Of a stretch of 64,000 bases of DNA, positions 34,057-42,705 are shown piece after piece (position 1 is the stretch's first letter; the number at the start of each line of letters is the position of its first letter). The position numbers were made by a program, and so were the translations under genes. This DNA comes from Naumannella cuiyingiana (GTDB lineage: Bacteria; Actinomycetota; Actinomycetes; Propionibacteriales; Propionibacteriaceae), in contig NZ_JACBZS010000001.1 in NCBI RefSeq assembly GCF_013408305.1, positions 558,001 through 622,000 on the forward strand. Direction: 5' to 3'. The notes under the pieces are model-generated. The model saw only the letters and a list, made by a program, of their open reading frames with translations. It searched no databases and was not told the origin of the DNA.

Positions 34057-35286
34057 ATGCACGACCGCCCCGCAACCGGCCAGGCCGCGATGTCGACACG
34101 CCCGGTCCGGCTCAGCCGCATCGCCGAACAGATGACCGCCAGCACCATCCGGGAGATCCTCAAGGTCACCCAGCGCCCCGACATCATCTCCTTCGCCGGC
34201 GGGCTTCCGGCACCGGAGCTGTTCCCGCTCGAGGAGGTGCGCGCGGCCACCGGCGCCGTGCTGGACCGCTACGGGCCCGCGGCGCTGCAGTACTCGACCA
34301 CGGAGGGACACCCGCCGCTGCGCGCCTGGCTGGGCGATCGCGCCGGCGTACCCGCGCAGAACGTGCAGATCGTCAGCGGCAGCCAGCAGGGCCTGGACCT
34401 GTTGGGCCGGGTGCTGCTCGACCCGGGCGACCTGGTGGCCGTGGAGAATCCGACCTATCTCGGCGCGCTGCAGGCGCTGCGGCCCTACGGCGCACGGTTC
34501 GTCGCGGTCCCCACCGATGACGACGGCATCTCCCCCGACGGGCTGGACGCGCTGCTCGCCGAGCAGCCGGTCAGGCTGCTGTACGCCATCCCGACCTTCC
34601 AGAATCCGACCGGCCGCACGCTGTCGCGCGAACGCCGCGAGGCCCTGCTGGACGTCGCCGAACGGCACGACCTGTTGATCATCGAGGACGGCCCCTATTC
34701 CGACCTCAGGTTCCGCGGTCAGGCACAGCCGTCGCTGTTCGAGCTGGCCCTGGCACGGGCCGGCGGAGACATCGAGTCGGTACGCGTGATCTCGCTGGGC
34801 ACCTTCTCCAAGACGCTCGTCCCCGGCCTGCGCGATGCCTGGGTGCTCGCCCCCGGCGCGGTGATCGACAAGCTGGTGCAGGCCAAGCAGGGGGCCGACC
34901 TGCATTCCCCCACACTGAACCAGATGATCATCGCCGAGCTGGTCGAGGAGGTGTTGCCGAGGCAGATCGCGCGGGTCCGCGAGGCCTACGGGCAGCGCTG
35001 CGCCGCGATGCTGGCGGCGCTGGCCGAACGGTCACCGGCCGGCGTGCACTGGACCCGGCCGGAGGGCGGCATGTTCTTGTGGCTGACCCTGCCCGAGGGC
35101 CTCGACGCCGAGAAGCTGTTGATCTCCGCGGTCGAGGCCGGTGTCGCCTTCGTGCCCGGCGCGTCGTTCTTCGCCGCGCCCGGGGAGGGCGCCAACACGA
35201 TGCGGCTGAGCTACGTGACGGTGCCCGAGGATCGGATCCGCGCGGGTGTCGGGGTGCTCGCGGACCTGATCGATCAGCGCCGGTAG
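34057..35286 (+). CDS. PLP-dependent aminotransferase, 2-aminoadipate/aromatic (KAT-II/LysN) type
   Basis: This 409-residue fold-type I aminotransferase resembles the LysN/KAT-II group: RPDIISFAGGLPAPELFP, ALQYSTTEGHPPLRAWL, IPTFQNPTGRTLS and the PLP lysine at residue 252 in LGTFSKTLVPGLR. Such enzymes use 2-oxoglutarate with aminoadipate, leucine or aromatic amino acids. The genes around it do not indicate a pathway. An ATG at 34090 (MSTRPVRLSR) is an alternative start. It overlaps the convergent amidotransferase gene by 13 bp. Confidence 0.9.
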   Translation: MHDRPATGQAAMSTRPVRLSRIAEQMTASTIREILKVTQRPDIISFAGGLPAPELFPLEEVRAATGAVLDRYGPAALQYSTTEGHPPLRAWLGDRAGVPAQNVQIVSGSQQGLDLLGRVLLDPGDLVAVENPTYLGALQALRPYGARFVAVPTDDDGISPDGLDALLAEQPVRLLYAIPTFQNPTGRTLSRERREALLDVAERHDLLIIEDGPYSDLRFRGQAQPSLFELALARAGGDIESVRVISLGTFSKTLVPGLRDAWVLAPGAVIDKLVQAKQGADLHSPTLNQMIIAELVEEVLPRQIARVREAYGQRCAAMLAALAERSPAGVHWTRPEGGMFLWLTLPEGLDAEKLLISAVEAGVAFVPGASFFAAPGEGANTMRLSYVTVPEDRIRAGVGVLADLIDQRR

Positions 35287-36002
35287 CGCTCCACGAAGTT
35301 GCCGATCAGGCGGCCCGAGTTGGCCGGCGAGGCCAGCGCCGCGTCGATCAGCTCCTCGGCCCGCTCCGGCGGGTAGTAGCCCGCATCGCGATAGAAGTCG
35401 ATCCGGCGGGCGAAGGCCGGCCCGTCCAGCTCCGGATGGAACTGGGTGGCATAGCCGTTCGCGCCGTACCTGAACAGTTGCACGGGACAGGCCTCGCCGC
35501 GGGCCAGCAGGACGGCCCCCTCCGGCAGCGCGCTGACCGCCTCCTTGTGCCCGACGAAGGCCCGGAAGATCGGCGCCAGCCCGGCACACACCGGGTCCGC
35601 GCGGCCGTCGGCGGTCAGCGTCACCGTCACCTCATTGGTGATCTCGGCGAAGCGGCGGTCGATCGTTGCGCCGAGCAGCCGCCCGAGCGTACCCACCCCG
35701 TAACAGACGCCGAGGAACGGGAAGTCGTGCGCGACCACCCGGCGCAACAGGCTGCCGAGCTCGGTCTCCACGCGCAACTGGGTGGGCGACTTGCGATCAT
35801 CGGGATCCGAGGCATTGAACGGGCTACCGGCCAGGATGAAACCCGAGACCTCGGCCAGCTCGAAGCCCGGCAGCGGGTCGCGCTCCAGCCGGACCCGGAC
35901 CAGCTCGTCGGCGGCCAGGCCACCCATCGACAGGTAGGAGGCGTACTCGTCGTCGGCGGCCTCGTCGTGATCACGCGTCGCGAGCAACACGAAGGGCCGC
36001 AT
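35274..36002 (-). CDS. Class I glutamine amidotransferase-like protein
   Basis: This 242-residue protein has the class I amidotransferase triad: nucleophile Cys100 in LGVCYG, His189 and Glu191 in TQFHPE. It stands alone without a synthetase domain, like the GMP-synthase-like amidotransferases. The second half (EELIDAALASPANSGRLIGNFVERY) matches the C-terminal tail of that group. Its ATG overlaps the era stop (TGATG), which places it at the end of the phoH-ybeY-CNNM-era operon. The acceptor substrate is unknown. Confidence 0.88.
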   Translation of the reverse strand: MRPFVLLATRDHDEAADDEYASYLSMGGLAADELVRVRLERDPLPGFELAEVSGFILAGSPFNASDPDDRKSPTQLRVETELGSLLRRVVAHDFPFLGVCYGVGTLGRLLGATIDRRFAEITNEVTVTLTADGRADPVCAGLAPIFRAFVGHKEAVSALPEGAVLLARGEACPVQLFRYGANGYATQFHPELDGPAFARRIDFYRDAGYYPPERAEELIDAALASPANSGRLIGNFVERYRR

Positions 36003-36958
36003 CAAAAGCCCAGCCGGTTCAGGTACTTGGGGTCGCGCTGCCAGTCCTTGAGCACCTTCACCCGCAGGTCCAGGTGCACCGGCGTGCCGAGCAGGCGGGT
36101 GATCTGGGCCCGGGCGGCGGCCCCGACCTCACGCAGCCGGGATCCCTTGTGGCCGATCATGATCCCCTTCTGCGAGTCCCGCTCGACGATCAGGTTGGCG
36201 TAGATGTCGAGCAGCGGGCGATCCTCGGCACGGCCCGGTCGCAGTCCCATCTCCTCGACGGTGACCACGATCGAGTGCGGCAGCTCGTCGCGTACCCCCT
36301 CCAACGCGGCCTCGCGGATCAGCTCGGCGACCAGGGTCTCCGACGGCTCGTCGGTGATCTCCCCGTCCGGGTAGTACGCCGGCCCGGCGGGCAGCTCGTC
36401 GATGATCAGGTCGGCCAGCCGGTCGAGATTGTTCCCGTCGGTGGCCGAGACCGGCACGATGTGGGCAAAGGTGAGCCCGAGCTCGGCCTGCAGCGCGTCG
36501 ATCGCCGACAGGTGCTCGATCATCCGTTCGGGGCCGACCAGATCGGCCTTGGTGGCGATCGCGATCAGGGTGGGTACGCGGTCCAGCTCGGCGAGCTGGC
36601 CGAGCAGGTAGCGGTCCCCCGGGCCGATCCGCTGGTCGGCGGGCAGGCAGACGCCGACCACGTCGACCTCGCTCCAGGTGTCGCGGACGACATCGTTCAA
36701 CCGCTCGCCGAGCAGCGTGCGGGGCCGATGCAGACCGGGGGTGTCGATCAGCACGAGCTGGGCTGCGGGCCGGCTGACGATGCCGCGTACCGCATGCCGG
36801 GTGGTCTGCGGCTTGGACGAGGTGATCGCGATCTTGGAGCCGACCAGCGCATTGGTCAGCGTGGACTTGCCGGCATTGGGCCGACCGACGAAGCAGGCGA
36901 AACCGGACCTGAAGTCCGGGCCCGACTGACCGGGGTTCGACTGATCGGGGGCACCCAT
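36002..36958 (-). CDS. era: GTPase Era
   Basis: Era binds 16S rRNA and assists 30S subunit maturation. The 318-residue protein has G1 (GRPNAGKS, residues 25-32), G3 (DTPG), G4 (TKAD) and the Era-specific SSKPQTTRH switch. The C-terminal KH domain carries PHSIVVTVEEMG and IMIGHKGSRLREVG. The N-terminus has an additional NPGQSGPDF stretch. Start and stop codons overlap the neighbouring genes by one base (TGATG at both ends). Confidence 0.97.
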   Translation of the reverse strand: MGAPDQSNPGQSGPDFRSGFACFVGRPNAGKSTLTNALVGSKIAITSSKPQTTRHAVRGIVSRPAAQLVLIDTPGLHRPRTLLGERLNDVVRDTWSEVDVVGVCLPADQRIGPGDRYLLGQLAELDRVPTLIAIATKADLVGPERMIEHLSAIDALQAELGLTFAHIVPVSATDGNNLDRLADLIIDELPAGPAYYPDGEITDEPSETLVAELIREAALEGVRDELPHSIVVTVEEMGLRPGRAEDRPLLDIYANLIVERDSQKGIMIGHKGSRLREVGAAARAQITRLLGTPVHLDLRVKVLKDWQRDPKYLNRLGF

Positions 36959-38271
36959 CAGTCCACCGCCGCCTCGGCATCGGCGTCTTCCAGCTCGGCA
37001 TCGGTGAGCCGGCGGACCAGCACCGTGTGCACGCGATTGCGCCGCCCGGTGGGTTGCTCGGCCTCCAGCTCCAGACCGGCCACCCGCACCACCGATCCGG
37101 CCAGTGGCACCTTACCCAGTTCCTTGCCCATCAGCCCTCCGACCGTCTCGACGTCTTCGTCGGCATCGGTGTGCACCCCGAACTCGCTGTCCAGCTCGTC
37201 CAGGCCTAGCCGCATCGTCACCCGGACGCGACCATCGTCCAGCCGGGTGATCGGCGCGACCTCGCCGATGTCGTACTCGTCGACGATCTCGCCGACGATC
37301 TCCTCCAGGATGTCCTCGATGGTGGCGAGGCCGGCGGTGCCGCCGTACTCATCGACCGCGATCACAATATGGGTACGCGTGGCCTGCATCTCACGCAGCA
37401 GTGCGTCGACGTGCTTGGACTCCGGCACGAACGTGGCCGGCCGGGCGATCTCGGCCACCGGCCGGCCCTGCGCCGCGGCCGCGTTGAACACCTCGCGGAC
37501 CAGGTCCTTGAGATAGACGATGCCCACCACGTCGTCGACCCCGCCGTCGCCGATCACCGGGATCCGGCTGTAGCCCGAGCGCAGCGCCAGCGAGACCGCC
37601 TGCCGCAGCGTCTTGTGCTGCTCGATCCAGACCATGTCGGGGCGCGGCACCATCACCTCGCGGACGACGGTGTCACCGAGCTCGAAGACCGAGTGGATCA
37701 TCTCCTGCTCACCGGCCTCGATCACCTCCGAGGAGCGGGCGATGTCGAGCAACTGGCGCAGCTCGTCCTCGTTCACGAACGGCCCGTCGGAATAGCCGCG
37801 GCCCGGAGTCAGGGCATTCCCGATCATGATCATCAACTTGGGCAGCGGGCCGAGGATCGCGGTGATCACCCGCACCGGTGCGGCGACGGCGCGGGCGATC
37901 CGGCCGGCGTGCTGGCGCCCGAGGGTACGCGGGGCCACTCCCCAGGCGATGAACGAGACGACCACCATCGCCGCCACCGTGATCACCAGGCGTACCCAGT
38001 CGGCACCGAAGAAGTCGGAGACGACGAGCGTGACCAGCACCACCGACGAGATCTCGCAGATGATCCGGACGAGCAGGATGGTGTTCAGGAAGGGGGCGGG
38101 ATCGCGGGAGATGATCAACAGGCTGCCGGCACCCCGGCGGCCCTCGTCCAGCGCCCCGGCCGCCCGCTCGGGGGTGATCACCCGCAGGGCCTGGTCGGCG
38201 ACCGCCAGGATTCCGACGAGGACGGTCAGGACCAGGGCGATGACCACCATCGCCAGTTGGGCGCCGTTCAT
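36958..38271 (-). CDS. CNNM/hemolysin-C family membrane protein with CBS domains
   Basis: This 437-residue protein has an N-terminal DUF21/CNNM membrane domain (residues 1-165, three to four helices). Two CBS domains follow (about 195-320: VMVPRPDMVWIEQHKTLRQAVSLALRSGYSRIPVIG in pieces). A CorC_HlyC domain with EDILEEIVGEIVDEYD lies at the C-terminus. The family includes Mg2+ efflux proteins; the hemolysin name is historical. The usual GEIxPK membrane motif reads GVAPRTLG here. It lies between ybeY and era with 4-bp and 1-bp overlaps. Confidence 0.92.
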   Translation of the reverse strand: MNGAQLAMVVIALVLTVLVGILAVADQALRVITPERAAGALDEGRRGAGSLLIISRDPAPFLNTILLVRIICEISSVVLVTLVVSDFFGADWVRLVITVAAMVVVSFIAWGVAPRTLGRQHAGRIARAVAAPVRVITAILGPLPKLMIMIGNALTPGRGYSDGPFVNEDELRQLLDIARSSEVIEAGEQEMIHSVFELGDTVVREVMVPRPDMVWIEQHKTLRQAVSLALRSGYSRIPVIGDGGVDDVVGIVYLKDLVREVFNAAAAQGRPVAEIARPATFVPESKHVDALLREMQATRTHIVIAVDEYGGTAGLATIEDILEEIVGEIVDEYDIGEVAPITRLDDGRVRVTMRLGLDELDSEFGVHTDADEDVETVGGLMGKELGKVPLAGSVVRVAGLELEAEQPTGRRNRVHTVLVRRLTDAELEDADAEAAVD

Positions 38272-38720
38272 CGCGCGGCGCGGTGATCCGCGAGCAGGCG
38301 GTCCTTCAGCCCGAACATCTCGGCCCGTTCGGCGTCGGTGGCGTGGTCATAGCCGAGCAGGTGCAGCAGTCCGTGCACCAGCAGGTACTCGGTCTCGCCG
38401 GCGACATCGCGCCCGCGCTCGGCCGCCTGTTCGGCGATCACCTCCGGACAGATCACGATGTCGCCGAGCAGCCCCTCCGGCGGCTCCTCGTCGTCGCTCG
38501 GCGGCCGCAGCTCGTCCATCGGGAAGCTCAGCACGTCGGTCGGTCCCGGCTCGCCCATGAACCGCTCGTGGTAGCCGCTCATCGTGTCGGCGTCGACGAA
38601 CACGATCGACAGCTCGGCCTGCGGATGGATCCGCAGGGCGTCCAGGCAGTAGCCGGCGAGCGCGATCAGTCCGCGTTCGTCGACCTCGGAGGAGGACTCG
38701 TTGGTCAGGTCGATGCTCAC
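38268..38720 (-). CDS. ybeY: Endoribonuclease YbeY
   Basis: YbeY is a zinc-dependent endoribonuclease in 16S rRNA maturation and ribosome quality control. The 150-residue protein contains the metal-binding HGLLHLLGYDH motif with His116, His120 and His126, plus GPTDVLSFPMDE and LGDIVICPEV. It overlaps the phoH and CNNM genes by 4 bp each (ATGA). Confidence 0.97.
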   Translation of the reverse strand: MSIDLTNESSSEVDERGLIALAGYCLDALRIHPQAELSIVFVDADTMSGYHERFMGEPGPTDVLSFPMDELRPPSDDEEPPEGLLGDIVICPEVIAEQAAERGRDVAGETEYLLVHGLLHLLGYDHATDAERAEMFGLKDRLLADHRAAR

Positions 38721-39781
38721 GCGCCGCCCCTGGCGACGCCGCGGGCGGCCTCGCGCCGCGCCGCACGGTTGCCGGTCAGCTCACGCGAGGTGTCGGAGAG
38801 GGATTCGAACCGGTCATAGGCGGCGACGATCCGGCCGACCAGCTTGTGGCGTACCACGTCGTGATTGGTCAACCGGCAGAAGGCGATGTCCTCGACGCCG
38901 TCCAGGATCCCCTCGACCGCGCGCAAACCGGAGCGTTGGCCGCCGGGCAGGTCGACCTGGGTGACGTCACCGGTGACCACCATCTTGGCGCCGAAGCCGA
39001 GCCGGGTGAGGAACATCTTCATCTGCTCCATCGACGTGTTCTGCGCCTCGTCGAGGATGATGAACGCATCGTTCAGCGTGCGGCCGCGCATGTAGGCCAG
39101 CGGCGCGACCTCGATCGTCCCGGCGGTCAGCAGGCGCGGGATCGAGTCGGGTTCGACCATGTCGTGCAGCGCGTCGTAGAGCGGGCGCAGGTAGGGATCG
39201 ATCTTGTCGCTCAGCGTGCCGGGCAGGAAGCCCAGCCGCTCGCCGGCCTCCACCGCGGGCCGGGTCAGGATGATCCGGTTGATCTCCTTGTTCTGCAGCG
39301 CCTGCACGGCCTTTGCCATCGCCAGATAGGTCTTGCCGGTGCCGGCCGGGCCGATCCCGAAGACGACGGTGTGCTGGTCGATGGCGTCCACATAACGCTT
39401 CTGGTTCAGCGTCTTCGGCCGGATCGTCTTGCCGCGATTGGACAAGATGTTCTGGGTCAGCACCTCCGCCGGGCTCGCCTCAGCGCTGCGCATCATCGCG
39501 ATGATCCGCTCGACGGCGTCGGCGGTCAGGCCCTGGCCGGTGCGGATCACGGCGACCATCTCGTTCAGCACGTCCTCGCCGAGCGCGAGGGCGTCGGGGT
39601 CGCCGGTCAGGGTGATCTCGTTGCCCCGGGCATGCACATCGGCATCCAGTTCGCGTTCGAGGGTACGCAGGAACTCATCTGCCGGGCCGAGCACCGTGAC
39701 CATGTCGATCGACGGCGGAACGACGATCTGCCGGCTGCCGCCGGGCTGGCGCGCGGTGGTTGTGGTGGTGTCGGGTGTGAT
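38717..39781 (-). CDS. PhoH family ATPase, possibly starting at ATC
   Basis: This PhoH/PhoL-type cytoplasmic ATPase has Walker A (GPAGTGKT) near residues 144-151, TRPAVEAGERLGFLPGTL and Walker B IILDEAQNT. It is a partner of YbeY in RNA metabolism in many bacteria. The start is unusual. A perfect GGAGG lies six bases before an ATC codon, which begins ITPDTTTT and gives 354 residues. The only upstream canonical start, GTG at 39856, lies upstream of a TAGAAT -10-like hexamer and would read through it. Typical actinobacterial PhoH proteins start about 15-25 residues before the VVPPSIDMV block, which fits ATC. Confidence 0.9.
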   Translation of the reverse strand: MTPDTTTTTARQPGGSRQIVVPPSIDMVTVLGPADEFLRTLERELDADVHARGNEITLTGDPDALALGEDVLNEMVAVIRTGQGLTADAVERIIAMMRSAEASPAEVLTQNILSNRGKTIRPKTLNQKRYVDAIDQHTVVFGIGPAGTGKTYLAMAKAVQALQNKEINRIILTRPAVEAGERLGFLPGTLSDKIDPYLRPLYDALHDMVEPDSIPRLLTAGTIEVAPLAYMRGRTLNDAFIILDEAQNTSMEQMKMFLTRLGFGAKMVVTGDVTQVDLPGGQRSGLRAVEGILDGVEDIAFCRLTNHDVVRHKLVGRIVAAYDRFESLSDTSRELTGNRAARREAARGVARGGA

Positions 39782-39905
39782 GGGAGTCCTCCGGTGGCTG
39801 GGTCCGGCGCGAGGCCGGCTGCGCGCAATTCTATCCGCCGCGACCGCCTCGTCCACCGGCTTCGATGGGTGCGATGACGTGGCCGCGGCCGCCGCCGGCG
39901 GGCGC

Positions 39906-39911
39906 TAGCCT
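39906..39911 (+). promoter_or_regulatory. -10 hexamer TAGCCT of the CDP-alcohol phosphotransferase
   Basis: TAGCCT ends eight bases before the ATG at 39920. Confidence 0.4.
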
Positions 39912-39919
39912 TGGCGGCC

Positions 39920-40633
39920 ATGAGCACGCCGGAGCCCCGGGCGACGACCCGCCGCCCCCGGGCCGAGCTGCTGGGCTGGAGCGCGGGCTGGGTGGCCGCG
40001 ATCTGCGCGCTCGCCCTCGCGGCGCCCCTCGGCACCGCGCCGCTGCTGTCCGGGCTGGTGATCGCCGCCGGGTCGCTCGCGCTGCTCTGGGGCCCCTCGG
40101 CCCGGCTCCCGCTCGGGCTCGGGTGGGCGAACCGGGTGACGCTGGTCCGGGCGGTACTGGTCAGTTGTGTCGCGATGCTCGCCGCCTATGTGATCGCCGA
40201 CTCCGCGCGGGTGTCGGTGCTGTTGCTGGCCACGGGCGCGCTCGCGGTCGTCCTGGACGGGGTGGACGGCGCGGTGGCGCGGCGCACCGGATCGGCGAGC
40301 GATCTCGGCGCCCGCTTCGACATGGAGCTGGATGCGCTGCTGATCGCGGTGCTGTCGGTCCTGGCCGCGCGCGAGTACGGCGGCTGGGTGCTTGCGATCG
40401 GCGCCGCGCGCTATGTCTTTGCCGCCGCCGGCCTCGGCTGGCCGTGGCTGCGCCGGCCACTGCCCTACAGCCTGGCCCGGCGCGTGATCGCGGCCGCGCA
40501 GCCGATCACCCTGCTGGTCGCGCTGAGCGGGCTGGCACCCGCGCCGGTCGGCACCGGCGCGCTGCTGGTCGCGTTGGCCGCCCTCGCCTGGTCCTTCGGC
40601 CGCGACCTGCGCTGGTTGCGCCGCAACCGCTGA
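39920..40633 (+). CDS. CDP-alcohol phosphatidyltransferase family protein
   Basis: This 237-residue membrane enzyme carries the full catalytic motif DGxxAR-x8-GxxxDxxxD at residues 116-138 (Asp116, Asp134 and Asp138 visible). The family transfers a phosphoalcohol group from a CDP-alcohol to an acceptor such as glycerol phosphate, inositol phosphate or serine. Six membrane segments surround the motif. The acceptor cannot be assigned from the sequence. It stands alone and is divergent from phoH. Confidence 0.9.
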   Translation: MSTPEPRATTRRPRAELLGWSAGWVAAICALALAAPLGTAPLLSGLVIAAGSLALLWGPSARLPLGLGWANRVTLVRAVLVSCVAMLAAYVIADSARVSVLLLATGALAVVLDGVDGAVARRTGSASDLGARFDMELDALLIAVLSVLAAREYGGWVLAIGAARYVFAAAGLGWPWLRRPLPYSLARRVIAAAQPITLLVALSGLAPAPVGTGALLVALAALAWSFGRDLRWLRRNR

Positions 40634-40865
40634 ACGCCCCACCCCGCTCGATGTTTCCGTAGTTATGCCCGCTCTGAGCCCCGGATGGCGGCATCACCTG
40701 CGGACGGAACGCGACCCACGACGCTCTCCACCGCGCGATGCGGTACGCCGAGGCGGGCGAGGCCCCGATCTCCTCGTGAGCTCTCGCCGCCTAAGACCAC
40801 GTCCGGGGGGCGATAACTGACGACACGACTCGGAGAACGAGGGCCCGTCAGTTGGATGGCCGTCG
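40634..40865. other. Intergenic region with a hairpin
   Basis: This stretch between two convergent genes holds no convincing gene. It contains ACTGACG (40817-40823) and CGTCAGT (40847-40853) as outer arms and CTCG/CGAG as inner arms, 13 bases after the DUF5709 stop. I read it as a terminator for that gene. The rest shows nothing I can identify. Confidence 0.5.
40817..40853 (-). terminator. Probable terminator of the DUF5709 gene
   Basis: A seven-base perfect outer stem (ACTGACG/CGTCAGT) and a four-base inner stem form a hairpin beginning 13 bases after the stop codon at 40866. No U-tract is seen. Confidence 0.5.
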
Positions 40866-41387
40866 TCAGTGCTCGTCCACGATGTGCATGGCGGCCTCCT
40901 CGGCGCTCGCCGCGCCGCCGGCCAGACCGACATCGGTGCCGAGGACCTCGGACTCGACGTCCTCGCCGTCCACCGTCTCCGCATCGACCAGCCGGCCGGC
41001 GCGCTGGTTGCCGACCTCGGGATCGTTGATCGAATCGGACCCGCGGGGATCGTCGAACTCCTCGGCCTCCTCCCGACCCTCCAGCAGGTCACCGGTGCCG
41101 GGATTGTTGGCGCCCCATTCCTGCTCCGGCGTACCCTCACCGCCGTAGCTGCCCGGCCCGACATCGGGATTCTCCTGACGCAGGCGCATGTCGAGCGACT
41201 CGCCCTGCTCGGCCTCGGCGGCCGTGTTCCCGTACCCCTCGCCGGCCGACCACTGGTCGGGCGCGATGTAGCCCTCGTCCAGCGGATCCTCGACCCCACG
41301 ATCGATCAGCGAATCGTCCTCCGAAAGCTGGTCGAGCTGCTCGGACTCGTCGGGAACCTGCTCGTACTGATCGTTCTGCTCGCTCAT
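40866..41387 (-). CDS. DUF5709 family acidic protein
   Basis: This 173-residue protein is strongly acidic and hydrophilic with no membrane segment. It contains QLSEDDSLIDRGVEDPLDEGYIAPDQWS, DMRLRQENPD and GRLVDAE, blocks found in actinobacterial DUF5709 proteins. It ends AASAEEAAMHIVDEH. The function is unknown, and the composition suggests a largely disordered protein. The ATG at 41387 has CAGGGT six bases upstream; a longer in-frame start at 41471 runs into the divergent gene. Confidence 0.85.
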   Translation of the reverse strand: MSEQNDQYEQVPDESEQLDQLSEDDSLIDRGVEDPLDEGYIAPDQWSAGEGYGNTAAEAEQGESLDMRLRQENPDVGPGSYGGEGTPEQEWGANNPGTGDLLEGREEAEEFDDPRGSDSINDPEVGNQRAGRLVDAETVDGEDVESEVLGTDVGLAGGAASAEEAAMHIVDEH

Positions 41388-41433
41388 GGCCCCACCCTGC
41401 CACGATGCCCCCGGCCCGGTGCAGGATGACGCC

Positions 41434-41850
41434 ATGAGCCAGCCCCCTGGACCGCCGCGGACCTTCGCCACCTACACCGAGATGGCCGCGGCGGAGCCGT
41501 ACCTGCTCGCCGGGCACATGTTCGGCTACGCCTTCGCCCAGCGCTACCTGATCACCGACGGCGAGCTCGACCCGCTGTTTCGCGCGCTGTGCGCGGAACC
41601 GGCAGAGTCGGGCTTCCTGGGACTGGGTACGCGGGAGTCGCCGCCGGTCGAGGTCGCCAAGAACCGGGTGCTGCTGATCTGGGAACAGGCGCTCGCCGCC
41701 TGTCGGAAGTTCTCGCTGACGGGCGGTGATCACCAGCGCCTGATCGAGCAGGTGATCTGCCTGGACAGCGGATTGCTGAACCTGTCGCCGCAGGCCCGAG
41801 CCGAGCATTTCCGCGGCCGGGCCGCGGGCGCGGGGCAGCCGTTGCGCTGA
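41434..41850 (+). CDS. Hypothetical protein
   Basis: I do not recognise this 138-residue protein. It is mostly helical in appearance (YTEMAAAEPYLLAGHMFGYAFAQRYLI, in pieces) with one tryptophan in VLLIWEQALAACRKFSLTGGDHQ. It has no signal peptide. CAGGAT lies six bases before the ATG. It is divergent from the DUF5709 gene with 46 bp between starts, and 40 bp upstream of the queuosine transporter gene. A role linked to either is not shown. Confidence 0.65.
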   Translation: MSQPPGPPRTFATYTEMAAAEPYLLAGHMFGYAFAQRYLITDGELDPLFRALCAEPAESGFLGLGTRESPPVEVAKNRVLLIWEQALAACRKFSLTGGDHQRLIEQVICLDSGLLNLSPQARAEHFRGRAAGAGQPLR

Positions 41851-41890
41851 GGATTCGCCACCCGCGAGGCGATCCTGCGAACATTTCGCC

Positions 41891-42619
41891 GTGACCCAGA
41901 CAGAGCCCGCGCGGGCGAACTTCGCGCAGCCTCGCAGCAGTCACTTCATGGGGCTGCTCGCGCTGTTCATCGCGGTGATGTTGATCAGCAACGTGGTGGT
42001 GACCAAGGGGGTGTTGTTGTTCCCCCAGTTGCAGTTCGATCTCGGGCCGCTGCAGGTCCGCGGGATCGTCACCGACGGCGCGTTCTTCCTGTTCCCGCTG
42101 GCCTATGTGCTCGGCGACGTGATCAGCGAGGTCTACGGCTTTCGCACCATGCGCCGGGTGATCATGCTCGGCTTCGGGTCCCTGCTGCTGATGACGGTGT
42201 GCTTCTGGCTGACGCTGCAGCTTCCGGGCGCGCCGTTCTGGGACAACCAGGCGGCGCTGGAGTCGGTGATCGGCGTGGTGCCGCAGTTCGTGGCGGCGGG
42301 CCTGGCCGGCTACCTGTGCGGGGAGTTCCTGAACTCGTTCGTGCTGGTGAAGCTGAAGGAACGCACGGGCGAGCGTTCGCTGTGGGCCCGCGTGCTGGGC
42401 TCCAGCGTCGTCGGCCAGGCGGTCGACACCACGGTGTTCTGCGCGATCGCCGCCACCGGCCTCGGGATCGCCACCGTCTCGGACTTCCTGAACTATGTGA
42501 TCGTCGGCTTCGTCTGGAAGCTCGCCGTCGAGGCAGGTCTGCTGCCGGTGACCTACGGCGTGACCGGCTGGCTGAAGCGCGCGGAGCCCAGCTACGGCAA
42601 GGTCACCGCACCGTCCTGA
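41891..42619 (+). CDS. Queuosine precursor transporter (YhhQ/VUT family)
   Basis: This 242-residue membrane protein has about six segments and the family blocks LISNVVVTKGV, DGAFFLFPLAYVLGDVISEVYG (in part) and SSVVGQAVDTTVFCAIA. YhhQ-type proteins import queuosine precursors such as preQ0/preQ1. The tgt gene, which inserts the precursor into tRNA, faces it tail to tail, supporting the call. The start is a GTG with GAACAT six bases upstream; an ATG at residue 20 is an alternative. I see no preQ1 riboswitch in the short upstream region. Confidence 0.92.
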   Translation: MTQTEPARANFAQPRSSHFMGLLALFIAVMLISNVVVTKGVLLFPQLQFDLGPLQVRGIVTDGAFFLFPLAYVLGDVISEVYGFRTMRRVIMLGFGSLLLMTVCFWLTLQLPGAPFWDNQAALESVIGVVPQFVAAGLAGYLCGEFLNSFVLVKLKERTGERSLWARVLGSSVVGQAVDTTVFCAIAATGLGIATVSDFLNYVIVGFVWKLAVEAGLLPVTYGVTGWLKRAEPSYGKVTAPS

Positions 42620-42705
42620 CGCTCGCGGGCCCCGGTTCTCCGGCCCGCCGCGGCCTGACGCGGAACCGGCCGCCGGCCCGCGTGGCGAGCGTCAGGACGG
42701 TGCGG
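42606..42705. terminator. Long inverted repeat joining the queuosine transporter and tgt
   Basis: Perfect 21-base arms lie at 42606-42626 and 42685-42705 around a 58-base GC-rich centre that also has internal complementarity (GGTTC/GAACC). Each arm contains the last codons and the TGA stop of one of the two convergent genes. It can form a bidirectional terminator. Confidence 0.8.

Noticed and set aside
41851-41890. preQ1 riboswitch before the queuosine transporter
   Set aside because: Only 40 bases separate the genes and they hold a -10-like hexamer. There is no hairpin plus A-rich tail pattern.
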